From NCBI GenBank assembly GCA_021850095.1, contig JAJZRX010000031.1, positions 1-33,931 on the forward strand: DNA of 33,931 bases. Direction: 5' to 3'. Source of the stretch: Deltaproteobacteria bacterium (lineage in GTDB: Bacteria > Desulfobacterota > Desulfuromonadia > Geobacterales > Pseudopelobacteraceae). The position numbers and the translations under genes are program-made. Under the pieces are notes generated by a model, which saw only the letters and a program-made list of their open reading frames with translations, was not told the DNA's origin and did no database searches. This document shows positions 1-7,640 of this stretch, in pieces. Within the stretch, counting starts at the first letter, position 1. Every line of letters starts with the position of its first letter.

Positions 1-812
1 ATCTGGAAAGCCTGGCCATGTTCATTGCCGGAAGTCGGTAATCCGTCCAGTTCTTTGGCGGTGGCCAGCTTGACGGCCTTCATGCAGGCATCGGCCGAGG
101 TGCCGCCGATCACGAAAGCGATATGGTAGGGGGGACAGGCGGCGGTGCCCAGATACTTCATTTTTTCCACCAGGAACTTATAGAGCTTGTCCGGTGTCAG
201 AAGAGCCTTGGTTTCCTGATACAGCATGGTCTTGTTGGCGGAACCGCCCCCCTTGGCCATGAAGAGGAATTTGTAGTAATCGCCGTCGGTGGCCATGATG
301 TCGATCTGGGCCGGCAGATTGGTGCCGGTGTTGAGCTCTTCGTACATATCCAGGGCCACGGTCTGGGAATAGCGAAGGTTCTCTTCGGTATAGGTCTTGT
401 AGATCCCCTTGGAGAGCCACTCTTCGTCCTTGACGCCGGTCCAGACCTGTTGTCCTTTTTTGGCGACTACGGTGGCGGTGCCGGTATCCTGGCAGACCGG
501 CAGGTCAAGCTGGGCGGCGATCTCGGCGTTACGCAGGAAAGCCAGCGCCACACCTTTATCATTCATTGAAGCTTCAGGATCAGTCAGGATTTTGGCAACC
601 TGCTCGTTATGGGCCGGGCGCAGCAGGAAGGAAACATCCTTCATGGCCTCGTTGGCCAGGATCGAAAGCGCCTCGGGGCAGACCCGGACGACATCCTTGT
701 CGGCGAACTTCTCGACAGTCACATACTTCTCGGAACCCTCGATCTTGCGGTACTTTGTCTCATCCTTGGCAAGCGGAAACGGCTCCTGATAAATAAACGG
801 CTTGGTGGACAT
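1..812 (-). CDS. Class I fumarate hydratase (iron-sulfur), N-terminal part, runs off the left edge
   Basis: Catalyses reversible hydration of fumarate to malate in the cytoplasm (TCA cycle). About 270 residues are visible; the C-terminal half lies outside the window. The class I signature [10 protein letters not shown] places a cluster-ligand cysteine at about residue 107, and a second cysteine occurs in AACPPYH at about 226. These match the spacing of the [4Fe-4S] ligands in E. coli FumA/Fum[19 protein letters not shown] is also typical of the family. The start is well supported: AGGAG lies a few bases upstream of ATG at 812-810. The gene is divergent from the agmatine operon across a 209-base gap. 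It reads as a single-chain fumarase of the two-domain type rather than the split alpha/beta form, but this cannot be proved from the visible half. A paralogous class I hydrolyase such as tartrate dehydratase is less likely given the strong FumA-like N-terminus. Confidence 0.93.
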   Translation of the reverse strand, partial: MSTKPFIYQEPFPLAKDETKYRKIEGSEKYVTVEKFADKDVVRVCPEALSILANEAMKDVSFLLRPAHNEQVAKILTDPEASMNDKGVALAFLRNAEIAAQLDLPVCQDTGTATVVAKKGQQVWTGVKDEEWLSKGIYKTYTEENLRYSQTVALDMYEELNTGTNLPAQIDIMATDGDYYKFLFMAKGGGSANKTMLYQETKALLTPDKLYKFLVEKMKYLGTAACPPYHIAFVIGGTSADACMKAVKLATAKELDGLPTSGNEHGQAFQ

Positions 813-869
813 TGATACTCTCCTTTCTGTGTGGGGATAGGTGACGATATGAAGTCCTGCTGAAGATAC

Positions 870-890
870 TGTATACAATTTATGAATACA
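870..890. promoter_or_regulatory. Possible operator: two TGWATACA copies upstream of fumarase
   Basis: TGTATACA (870-877, a perfect palindrome) and TGAATACA (883-890) lie 13 bases apart, about 60-80 bases upstream of the fumarase start. A weak minus-strand -10 (TATACA, 875-870) overlaps the first copy. The half-sites resemble the GT..AC cores bound by GntR-family repressors. The identity of any regulator is inference. Confidence 0.25.
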
Positions 891-959
891 TTTTACTAAT
901 GCAATCGGGGGGATAAATCAAGGCAAAACTTGAATTTATTTCCGCAGGGTTCAGGACGC

Positions 960-988
960 TTGCGCGGGATGCGCCAATAACTTATAAT
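960..988 (+). promoter_or_regulatory. Putative sigma-70 promoter for the agmatine operon
   Basis: TTGCGC (960-965) and a perfect TATAAT (983-988) are separated by 17 bases. The -10 lies 33 bases before the aguA start, and AAGGAG at 1007-1012 gives a good ribosome site. The -35 is weak. Called by eye only. Confidence 0.55.
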
Positions 989-1021
989 CCCGGCCACTTT
1001 ATCCTCAAGGAGCACAGTATA

Positions 1022-2047
1022 ATGAATCCACGATTACCCGCCGAATGGGAGATACAGGACGGAGTCCTTCTGGCCTGGCCCCACGAAGCGACCGACTGGG
1101 CCGGGATGCTGGATCAGGTCCGTCCGGTCTTTGCTGAAATCATCCGCCAGATCACCCGCCATGAGCGCGTGCTGCTGACCGCTCCGCAGGCGGCCTCGGC
1201 CGCCGAATACCTGACCTCCGCCGGAGTACCGCTCGACCAGGTCACCATCTGCGAACTGCCCAACAATGACACCTGGGCCCGGGATTTCGGCCCGATCACG
1301 GTCATCTTCAACGAAAAGCCGGTTCTGCTGGATTTCGGCTTCAACGGCTGGGGGCTCAAATTCCCTGCCAACCATGACAACCTGATCTCGAAACGGCTCA
1401 AGGAGCAGGGCGTCCTGAAACCGAACCTGAACACGATCGGCCTGGTTTTTGAGGGGGGCAGCATCGAAAGCGACGGCCTCGGAACCATCCTGACCACCGC
1501 CGAATGCCTGCTTTCGCCCAATCGCAACCCGCAGTTGAGCAGGAGCGAGATCGAACAGGCCCTGGCTTCGCTGGTCGGCGCGCGCCGGGTTTTGTGGCTC
1601 AACCATGGCTGGCTGGCCGGCGACGACACCGATTCCCACATCGACACCCTGGCGCGCATCTGCCCGGACAACAGGATCGTTTACCAGGCTTGCGACAATC
1701 CGCTCGACGAACACTACCAGACGCTCAAGCTGATGGAAGGGGAGCTGAAGGATTTCCGGGCGCCGGACGGCTCGCCCTACACGCTGATCCCCCTCCCCTG
1801 GCCCAAAGCCCGCTTCGATCAGAACGCCCACCGCCTGCCGGCCACCTATGCCAACTTCCTGATCATCAACGGCGCCGTGCTGGTTCCAACCTACCGCGAT
1901 CCCGAGAATGACCAGCGTGCCCTGGAACTGATCGGCCACGCTTTTCCCGGCCGGGAAGCGGTCGGGATCGACTGCCTGCCGCTGCTGGAACAGCACGGTT
2001 CACTGCACTGTGTGACCATGCAGCTCCCCCAGGGGGTGCTGGCATGA
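1022..2047 (+). CDS. aguA: Agmatine deiminase
   Basis: Converts agmatine to N-carbamoylputrescine and ammonia, the first step of the deiminase route from arginine-derived agmatine to putrescine; cytoplasmic. The 341-residue protein has the usual length of the agmatine deiminase/peptidyl-arginine-deiminase-like (pentein) fold. NDTWARDFGP, GFNGWG, EGGSIESDG and DDTDSHIDT carry the conserved acidic and histidine residues. The nucleophilic cysteine is Cys330 in SLHCVT near the C-terminus. The ATG at 1022 has AAGGAG nine bases upstream and a promoter-like sequence just before it. Its stop overlaps the start of the next gene (ATGA at 2044-2047), so the two enzymes are translationally coupled. This pairing makes the assignment secure against other pentein enzymes. 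Confidence 0.95.
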   Translation: MNPRLPAEWEIQDGVLLAWPHEATDWAGMLDQVRPVFAEIIRQITRHERVLLTAPQAASAAEYLTSAGVPLDQVTICELPNNDTWARDFGPITVIFNEKPVLLDFGFNGWGLKFPANHDNLISKRLKEQGVLKPNLNTIGLVFEGGSIESDGLGTILTTAECLLSPNRNPQLSRSEIEQALASLVGARRVLWLNHGWLAGDDTDSHIDTLARICPDNRIVYQACDNPLDEHYQTLKLMEGELKDFRAPDGSPYTLIPLPWPKARFDQNAHRLPATYANFLIINGAVLVPTYRDPENDQRALELIGHAFPGREAVGIDCLPLLEQHGSLHCVTMQLPQGVLA

Positions 2048-2928
2048 CGATCCTTCGGGCGGCCCTGATTCAGCAAAGCTGCAGCACTGACCGCAACGCC
2101 AATCTGGAAAAAACCTGCCGGATGATCCGTCAGGCGGCAGCTTCCGGCTCACAGATGGTCGTGCTGCAGGAGCTGCATACCGGCCCCTACTTCTGTCAGA
2201 TCGAAGATCCGGAGCTGTTCGACCTGGCCGAAGCGATCCCCGGCCCCTCGACCGATACCCTCGGCGCACTGGCCCGCGAGCTTGGGGTCGTGATCGTGGC
2301 CTCGCTCTTTGAACGGCGCGCACCGGGCCTGTATCACAACAGCGCCGTGGTGCTGGAAAAGGACGGGACAATTGCCGGCAGCTACCGCAAGATGCACATC
2401 CCCGATGATCCCGGCTTTTACGAGAAATTCTACTTCACCCCCGGTGACCTAGGCTTCACTCCGATACAGACTTCGCTCGGCAAACTGGGGGTGCTGGTCT
2501 GCTGGGATCAGTGGTATCCGGAAGCGGCCCGCCTGATGGCGCTGGCCGGAGCCGACCTGCTGATCTATCCCACCGCCATCGGCTGGGATCCGCACGACAA
2601 TCCCGAAGAACAGGAACGCCAGCGCCAGGCCTGGATCACGATCCAGCGCAGCCACGCCATCGCCAACGGATTGCCGCTTTTGTCAGTCAATCGGGTCGGT
2701 TTTGAAGCCGCTCCCGGTCAACAGGAAAGCGGAATCCTCTTCTGGGGCAGCAGTTTTGCGGCCGGCCCCCAGGGTGAATTCCTGGCGGAGGGCTCACGGG
2801 ACCGGGAAGAGATCATCCAGGTGGAACTGGATCTGGCCAGAAGTGAGCGGGTGCGGCGGATCTGGCCCTTTCTGCGGGATCGCCGCATCGACAGTTACGG
2901 CGATCTGACCAGACGATACCGGGACTGA
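2044..2928 (+). CDS. aguB: N-carbamoylputrescine amidase
   Basis: Hydrolyses N-carbamoylputrescine to putrescine, CO2 and ammonia, completing the pathway begun by the preceding gene. It is a nitrilase-superfamily (carbon-nitrogen hydrolase) protein of 294 residues, the usual length. The catalytic Glu-Lys-Cys triad is visible: Glu43 in LQELHTGPYF, Lys116 in YRKMHIP and Cys153 in LVCWDQWYPE. DDPGFYEKFYFTPGD after the lysine is typical of the AguB/plant NLP1 branch. The ATG overlaps the agmatine deiminase stop by four bases. One base separates its own stop from the next start, so the whole cluster is probably one transcript. Confidence 0.95.
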   Translation: MTILRAALIQQSCSTDRNANLEKTCRMIRQAAASGSQMVVLQELHTGPYFCQIEDPELFDLAEAIPGPSTDTLGALARELGVVIVASLFERRAPGLYHNSAVVLEKDGTIAGSYRKMHIPDDPGFYEKFYFTPGDLGFTPIQTSLGKLGVLVCWDQWYPEAARLMALAGADLLIYPTAIGWDPHDNPEEQERQRQAWITIQRSHAIANGLPLLSVNRVGFEAAPGQQESGILFWGSSFAAGPQGEFLAEGSRDREEIIQVELDLARSERVRRIWPFLRDRRIDSYGDLTRRYRD

Positions 2929-2929
2929 T

Positions 2930-3466
2930 ATGGCCATTCAGGAAAAAGAAATACTGGAGGCGCTCTCCAGCTCGCGCATCCTGACCTCGATGATCACACC
3001 GGCGGTGCTGATCTCGGCCTGCGGTACGCTGATCTTCTCCACCTCGGCCCGCCTGGGGCGCATCTTCGACCGGGTAACCGTTATGAAGGGAGAGGTTGAG
3101 GCTATTTTGCAAGGCAAAAGCAGTTTCCCAAAGGAACGGATGCATTACCTGAAAGGTCAAATAGAACTGCAGAAACGGAGAGCCGTCCTGATTCAAAAAT
3201 CAATGGCCGCCCTCTACACCGCGACGGTGTTGTTTGTGGCCGCCAGCTTGGCCATCGGCGTCAACGTGGCCTACGGAAGCCCTGAACAGGCTTGGATACC
3301 GACGTTGTTGGCACTGGTCGGTGGTCTGTTCCTGTTTGCGGCTTCTGCCATGCTGCTGTACGAAAGCCGCTTTAACCTGCGCTTTGTTACCCGCACGATT
3401 GATTTCATCGAGTTTCTGGAAGACAAGGCACTTGAGCAGGAGAATGATAAAAAGCAGTCGAGCTGA
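2930..3466 (+). CDS. DUF2721 family membrane protein
   Basis: An inner-membrane protein of 178 residues with no known function. Three membrane segments are visible at about residues 21-39, 91-113 and 122-144. A charged, probably cytoplasmic helical stretch lies between the first two, and the tail is charged. The N-terminal TPAVLISACGTLIFSTSARLGR is the recognisable DUF2721 core. The start follows the aguB stop after one base, so expression likely depends on coupling. Its 3' end overlaps the next gene by about 23 bases. A role in polyamine uptake, export or stress is only guilt by association. Confidence 0.8.
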   Translation: MAIQEKEILEALSSSRILTSMITPAVLISACGTLIFSTSARLGRIFDRVTVMKGEVEAILQGKSSFPKERMHYLKGQIELQKRRAVLIQKSMAALYTATVLFVAASLAIGVNVAYGSPEQAWIPTLLALVGGLFLFAASAMLLYESRFNLRFVTRTIDFIEFLEDKALEQENDKKQSS

Positions 3467-4655
3467 CAAACCGGTGACGACGAGCGGCGCATACACAACA
3501 AGAAACCAGATTCCCTTTCTGCTTCTCTGCCTGATCGGCTTCAGCACCTTTTTCAGTTCATATCTGCGCATCCCGGTTTTGCCCCTGTTTGCCGCCACAC
3601 TGGGCGCAGGTCCGAAACAGATCGGACTGATCAACGGCGCCTTTATGCTGACGGCCGGATTGTGTTCCATCCCAGCCGGGTTGCTGACCGACCGCACCGG
3701 CTGCAAGCTGCCGATCATAGTCGGAATCGTCGCCACTGCCGTATCGTCTCTGCTGATAACCCAGTGTCATCTACCGGGACAAATGGCAGCCGCCTACATT
3801 CTGTTTGGCGTGGGATTGGCAGCCTTTGCGCCCGGCATGATGTCTCTGGTGGCGGACGTTGTCCCGTCTCATAAACTGGGGCTGGCTTACGGCTGGTACA
3901 CCACGGCGGTCTACATCGCCATGACCATGGGGCCGGCTGCGGGGGGCTTTCTAGCAAAAGTGCTGGGCTTGCGCGAAGTATTTTTCGTCTCCGGCGGCTT
4001 GCTGCTCATGGCGACACTGCTGGCTTTGCTGGTGCTGCCCCAGGGCTCACCCCGCCACAAGACGGATCTGCACATCATGCTGGCCGCCAGCCGGCAGCTT
4101 CTGCACAACCGCCGCTTGCTGGCATGCTTGTCGGCGACCATCGGGAGCTGCATCGGTTATGGCGTGTATTTGACCTTCATGCCCCTTTTTGCAGCTTCCC
4201 AAGGACATGATCCGGCCCAGGTCGGCCTGGTATTTTCGGCCCAGGCCATGACCAATGTCGTTGGCAGGATACCGATCGGCAAACTTGCCGACCGGGTTGA
4301 CCGCAGCAAACTGATCACCGCCGGCCTGATCAGCATTGCGGTGGCGCTGGCCGCTTTTGGGCAGGCGGCACAGGTTTCAGCGATGGTGGTTTGTTCGATC
4401 ATATTGGGGATCGGCATGGCCTTGAACTTCACGGCTATCGGTGCCGTGATTGCGGAGCAAATACCTGTCGCGCAACGCGGATTGGCGATGGGGATATACA
4501 ACAGCTGTATTTATCTGGGGATGATGGCCGGCTCGACCGCCATGGGACTGGCGCTGAAACGGATCGGATACCCCACCGGCTTTGCCATTGCCGGCAGTAT
4601 TACGATTATTGCATTAATCATATTCAACCGGATTCCCTGCGATAAACAGCCATAA
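3444..4655 (+). CDS. Major facilitator superfamily transporter
   Basis: A 12-segment MFS permease of the inner membrane, about 403 residues from the chosen start. Motif A-like sequences lie in the loops after segments 2 and 8 (GLLTDRTGCKLPI and IGKLADRVDRSKL), the pattern of drug/metabolite:H+ antiporters. The frame is open further upstream, but that stretch lies inside the DUF2721 gene and encodes no membrane segment, so I start at ATG 3444. AGGAG there is only one base from the ATG, which is unusually close; GTG at 3474 is an alternative. The gene overlaps DUF2721 and is last in the agmatine cluster. Export of polyamines or related cations is a reasonable inference; the substrate is not visible in sequence. 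Confidence 0.88.
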   Translation: MIKSSRADKPVTTSGAYTTRNQIPFLLLCLIGFSTFFSSYLRIPVLPLFAATLGAGPKQIGLINGAFMLTAGLCSIPAGLLTDRTGCKLPIIVGIVATAVSSLLITQCHLPGQMAAAYILFGVGLAAFAPGMMSLVADVVPSHKLGLAYGWYTTAVYIAMTMGPAAGGFLAKVLGLREVFFVSGGLLLMATLLALLVLPQGSPRHKTDLHIMLAASRQLLHNRRLLACLSATIGSCIGYGVYLTFMPLFAASQGHDPAQVGLVFSAQAMTNVVGRIPIGKLADRVDRSKLITAGLISIAVALAAFGQAAQVSAMVVCSIILGIGMALNFTAIGAVIAEQIPVAQRGLAMGIYNSCIYLGMMAGSTAMGLALKRIGYPTGFAIAGSITIIALIIFNRIPCDKQP

Positions 4656-4676
4656 AAAATAATCGGCGCTACCCGC

Positions 4677-4704
4677 TTGATGTCGCCGCCATTTAAGGTA
4701 GAAT
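4677..4704 (+). promoter_or_regulatory. Putative sigma-70 promoter for the sensor-kinase cluster
   Basis: TTGATG (4677-4682), a 16-base spacer and TAGAAT (4699-4704). This gives a leader of about 90 bases before the kinase start at 4803, which has AAGGGAT upstream. No terminator is visible after the MFS gene, so readthrough is also possible. Confidence 0.4.
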
Positions 4705-4802
4705 CCAAGTTGTTTTGAAGTTGTTACCCTCTTTCCAAACTGCAATCACAATTTCTTCGCAGTGCAAGCATTTGTTGCTTTCAGACTGCCAAGGGATCCT
4801 TA

Positions 4803-7640
4803 ATGAAAAAACCGCTGCTGTCCGGCATCATCACACTCCTGCTGATCTTCTTGGCACTGTCTTCATTCGGAGCACAACAGCGCACGATCCGGGTTGGTGC
4901 ATTCAACTATTATCCCGGCATTTTCCAGGACAAGGATGGCGTTGTCAAAGGCTTCTACGTCGACGCCCTGACCGAAATCGGCAACCGCGAAAACATCCGC
5001 TTCGAATATGTGTACGGGTCATGGAGCGAGGGGCTGGAGCGGCTGAAAGCGGGACAGGTCGATCTTCTGACCAGTGTGGCTTTCACACCGGAGCGGGCCG
5101 AATTCATGGATTATGCCCAAACACCGCTGCTGACGGTCTGGGGCGAGCTGTACGTTCCGCTGTCCTCTCAAATTGACGGCATCCGCGATATCAAGGGGAA
5201 AAAAGTCGCCATCATGAAAGGCGACGTAAACGCCCGCCACTTCATCAATCTGGTGGAAAAGTTTGACACGACCTGCACCTTCATCGAACTGCCCGGCTTT
5301 GACGATGTCTTCAAAGCTGTCGCCGCAGGCAAGGTGGACGCCGGAGTCGTCAACAGTACCTTTGGCGCCGCCAAGCAGAAGGAATACGGCCTGCGCTCGA
5401 CCGGCGTCGTTTTCAATCCCTTCGATATTTTCTTTACCGTGGCCAAAGGAAAGAATGCGGATCTGCTGGCGCTGCTGGACGGTTACCTCAAAAGCTGGCG
5501 TCATCAGGAAAATTCAGTCTACAACCAGGCCCGCCAGAAATGGTCCCACGGCACTATTGGCACAATGCAGATCGTTCCGCGCTGGCTTTCCAATGCCGTC
5601 ATAATCCTTTTTATCCTCTTTTTTGTCTCCACAATCTTCATCGTGCTGCTCAAACGGCAGGTTCGCCACGCCACAGCGGAAGTCATACAACGCGAGGCGC
5701 ACCTGCGCGAATCCGAAGAGCGTTACCGCAACATTTTCGAAAACAATCATTCGGTCATGCTGATCATCGACCCGGTCAATGGCGCCATCATCGACGCCAA
5801 CCCCGTTGCCGCCACGTATTACGGCTGGTCGCGCGCCGAACTGCTGACGATGAACATTGCGGACATCAACAGCCTGAATCCGCAAGAGATTGCCACAGAA
5901 ATGGCGCTGGCCAGGGCCAGAAAGCAGGATCATTTTTATTTCCGGCATCGCTTGGCAAATGGAGCCTTAAGGGACGTGGAGACGACCAGCGGCCCGATAG
6001 AAATCGACGGCAAACCGCGTCTTTTTTCGATCATTTACGACATCACCGAGCGGAAACGCATTGAGGAAACTTACGATTTTCTGCTGCAGTCGGCTGCACT
6101 GAACTCGGAGTATAACTTCTTTGAAGCACTGGCACGCTATCTGGCAGGCTGCCTGGAGATGGATTACGTCTGCATCAACCGTCTGATTTCCGATGGTTTA
6201 ACAGCCCGGACAGTGGCAATTTACTTTGACGGGAATTTTGAGGATAACGTCGAATACGGACTGAAAGACACCCCCTGCGGGGACGTGGCCGGCAAAACGA
6301 TCTGTGTTTTTCAGCAAGGGGTGCGGCACCTGTTTCCGCAAGACGCCGTACTGCAGGAGATGGCGGCCGAAAGCTATGTCGGAACAACCCTGTGGGGTTT
6401 CAACGGCCAGCCGATCGGCCTGATAGCGGTCATCGGCCGGAAACCGCTGCCGGACCCCCATCTGGCGGAATCGGTTCTGAAGCTGGTTGCCGTGCGGGCC
6501 GCCGGCGAATTGGAGCGCAAACTGGCCGAGGACGCGCTGATCGAGAGTGAGGGACGCTACCGGACATTGGTGCAGAATGCGCCGATCGCCGTGTTTGTCA
6601 ACCGGGGCAACCGGATTGTCCTGGCAAACCGGGATTGTCAACAACTATTCGGCGCAACCAGCGAAGAGCAGCTCTTGGGCAAATCCCCTTTTGAATTGTT
6701 TCATCCCGATTTTCAAGCCACCATGCGGGAGCGCATCGGGCAGATGCTGACCGATGGCAAGCCGGCTCCGCTGATCGAAGAGAAGATCATCCGCCTGGAC
6801 GGCATTCCGCTTGACGCCGAGATCACCGCCGCCCCCTTCAAAGACAAAGGTGAAGACGCCATTCATGTTGTTTTGCGTGACATCACTGAACGGAAAAAGT
6901 TTGAAAAGGAATTGCTTGCCAAAAACGCCGAACTGGAACGTTTCACCTACACTGTTTCCCACGATCTGAAGAGCCCCCTAATTACGATTCAGTTTTTCAC
7001 CGGTCAGGTTGCCAACGACATTGAAAGAGGCAAGCACCTCCATCTGTTGGATGACCTAAAAAAAATCAGTGATGCCGCTGCAAAGATGACCTCCCTGCTT
7101 AACGACCTGCTGGAGCTGTCCCGCATCGGCCGGATGATCAACGAGCCGGAAATGACCGATATGAACCTGCTGGTGGAGGACGTTCTGAAACAGCTGGCCG
7201 GCCCCCTGACCCAAAAGCATATCAGGGTTCAGGTTCAGCAAAATCTTCCTGCGGTTCGCGGCGACCGGCGACGAATTTTCGAGGTCATGCAAAACCTGAT
7301 TGAAAATGCCCTGAAATACATGGGCGATCAGCCCGTTCCCCTGATAGCGGTCGGTGAACGCCGGGACAAAGACGAAGCGGTTTTCTTCGTCCGCGACAAC
7401 GGCATCGGAATCGAATCCCGTCACCATGAGCAGATCTTCGGGCTTTTCAACAAGCTCGATTCAAATAGCGCAGGAACCGGCATCGGCCTGGCCCTGGTCC
7501 GGCGGATTATCGAGGTCCACGGAGGGCGGATCTGGGTGGAATCGGACGGCCCAGGCCAGGGCAGCAGCTTCTGCTTTACCCTGCCGGACGTCCAGAACCA
7601 GCCGAATAGCGCAGAACCGTCTGACGGAAGAGCGCAATGA
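4803..7640 (+). CDS. Sensor histidine kinase: periplasmic solute-binding domain, PAS, GAF, PAS, kinase core
   Basis: A 945-residue membrane histidine kinase. Order: signal peptide (1-24); periplasmic domain of the amino-acid ABC binding-protein type (SBP_bac_3-like, about 28-250); one membrane segment (262-284); PAS (about 303-425); GAF (about 432-575); PAS (about 578-700); HisKA with phospho-acceptor His720 in TVSHDLKSP; and an HATPase domain with N box NLIENALKY, G1 DNGIGI and G2 GTGIGLAL. The fused binding domain suggests direct sensing of a small periplasmic solute; the ligand is unknown. The kinase core is the SHDLKSPL type often paired with Rcp1-like regulators, and such a regulator lies two genes downstream. 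The stop overlaps the next kinase start (ATGA, 7637-7640). Confidence 0.92.
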   Translation: MKKPLLSGIITLLLIFLALSSFGAQQRTIRVGAFNYYPGIFQDKDGVVKGFYVDALTEIGNRENIRFEYVYGSWSEGLERLKAGQVDLLTSVAFTPERAEFMDYAQTPLLTVWGELYVPLSSQIDGIRDIKGKKVAIMKGDVNARHFINLVEKFDTTCTFIELPGFDDVFKAVAAGKVDAGVVNSTFGAAKQKEYGLRSTGVVFNPFDIFFTVAKGKNADLLALLDGYLKSWRHQENSVYNQARQKWSHGTIGTMQIVPRWLSNAVIILFILFFVSTIFIVLLKRQVRHATAEVIQREAHLRESEERYRNIFENNHSVMLIIDPVNGAIIDANPVAATYYGWSRAELLTMNIADINSLNPQEIATEMALARARKQDHFYFRHRLANGALRDVETTSGPIEIDGKPRLFSIIYDITERKRIEETYDFLLQSAALNSEYNFFEALARYLAGCLEMDYVCINRLISDGLTARTVAIYFDGNFEDNVEYGLKDTPCGDVAGKTICVFQQGVRHLFPQDAVLQEMAAESYVGTTLWGFNGQPIGLIAVIGRKPLPDPHLAESVLKLVAVRAAGELERKLAEDALIESEGRYRTLVQNAPIAVFVNRGNRIVLANRDCQQLFGATSEEQLLGKSPFELFHPDFQATMRERIGQMLTDGKPAPLIEEKIIRLDGIPLDAEITAAPFKDKGEDAIHVVLRDITERKKFEKELLAKNAELERFTYTVSHDLKSPLITIQFFTGQVANDIERGKHLHLLDDLKKISDAAAKMTSLLNDLLELSRIGRMINEPEMTDMNLLVEDVLKQLAGPLTQKHIRVQVQQNLPAVRGDRRRIFEVMQNLIENALKYMGDQPVPLIAVGERRDKDEAVFFVRDNGIGIESRHHEQIFGLFNKLDSNSAGTGIGLALVRRIIEVHGGRIWVESDGPGQGSSFCFTLPDVQNQPNSAEPSDGRAQ

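Noticed and set aside
1034..1996. Long minus-strand open frame opposite agmatine deiminase
   Set aside because: A high-GC mirror of the real gene; no domain, no ribosome site, low-information composition.
3234..3443. N-terminal extension of the MFS transporter
   Set aside because: Lies wholly inside the DUF2721 gene in another frame and encodes Ser/Arg-rich text with no membrane segment.
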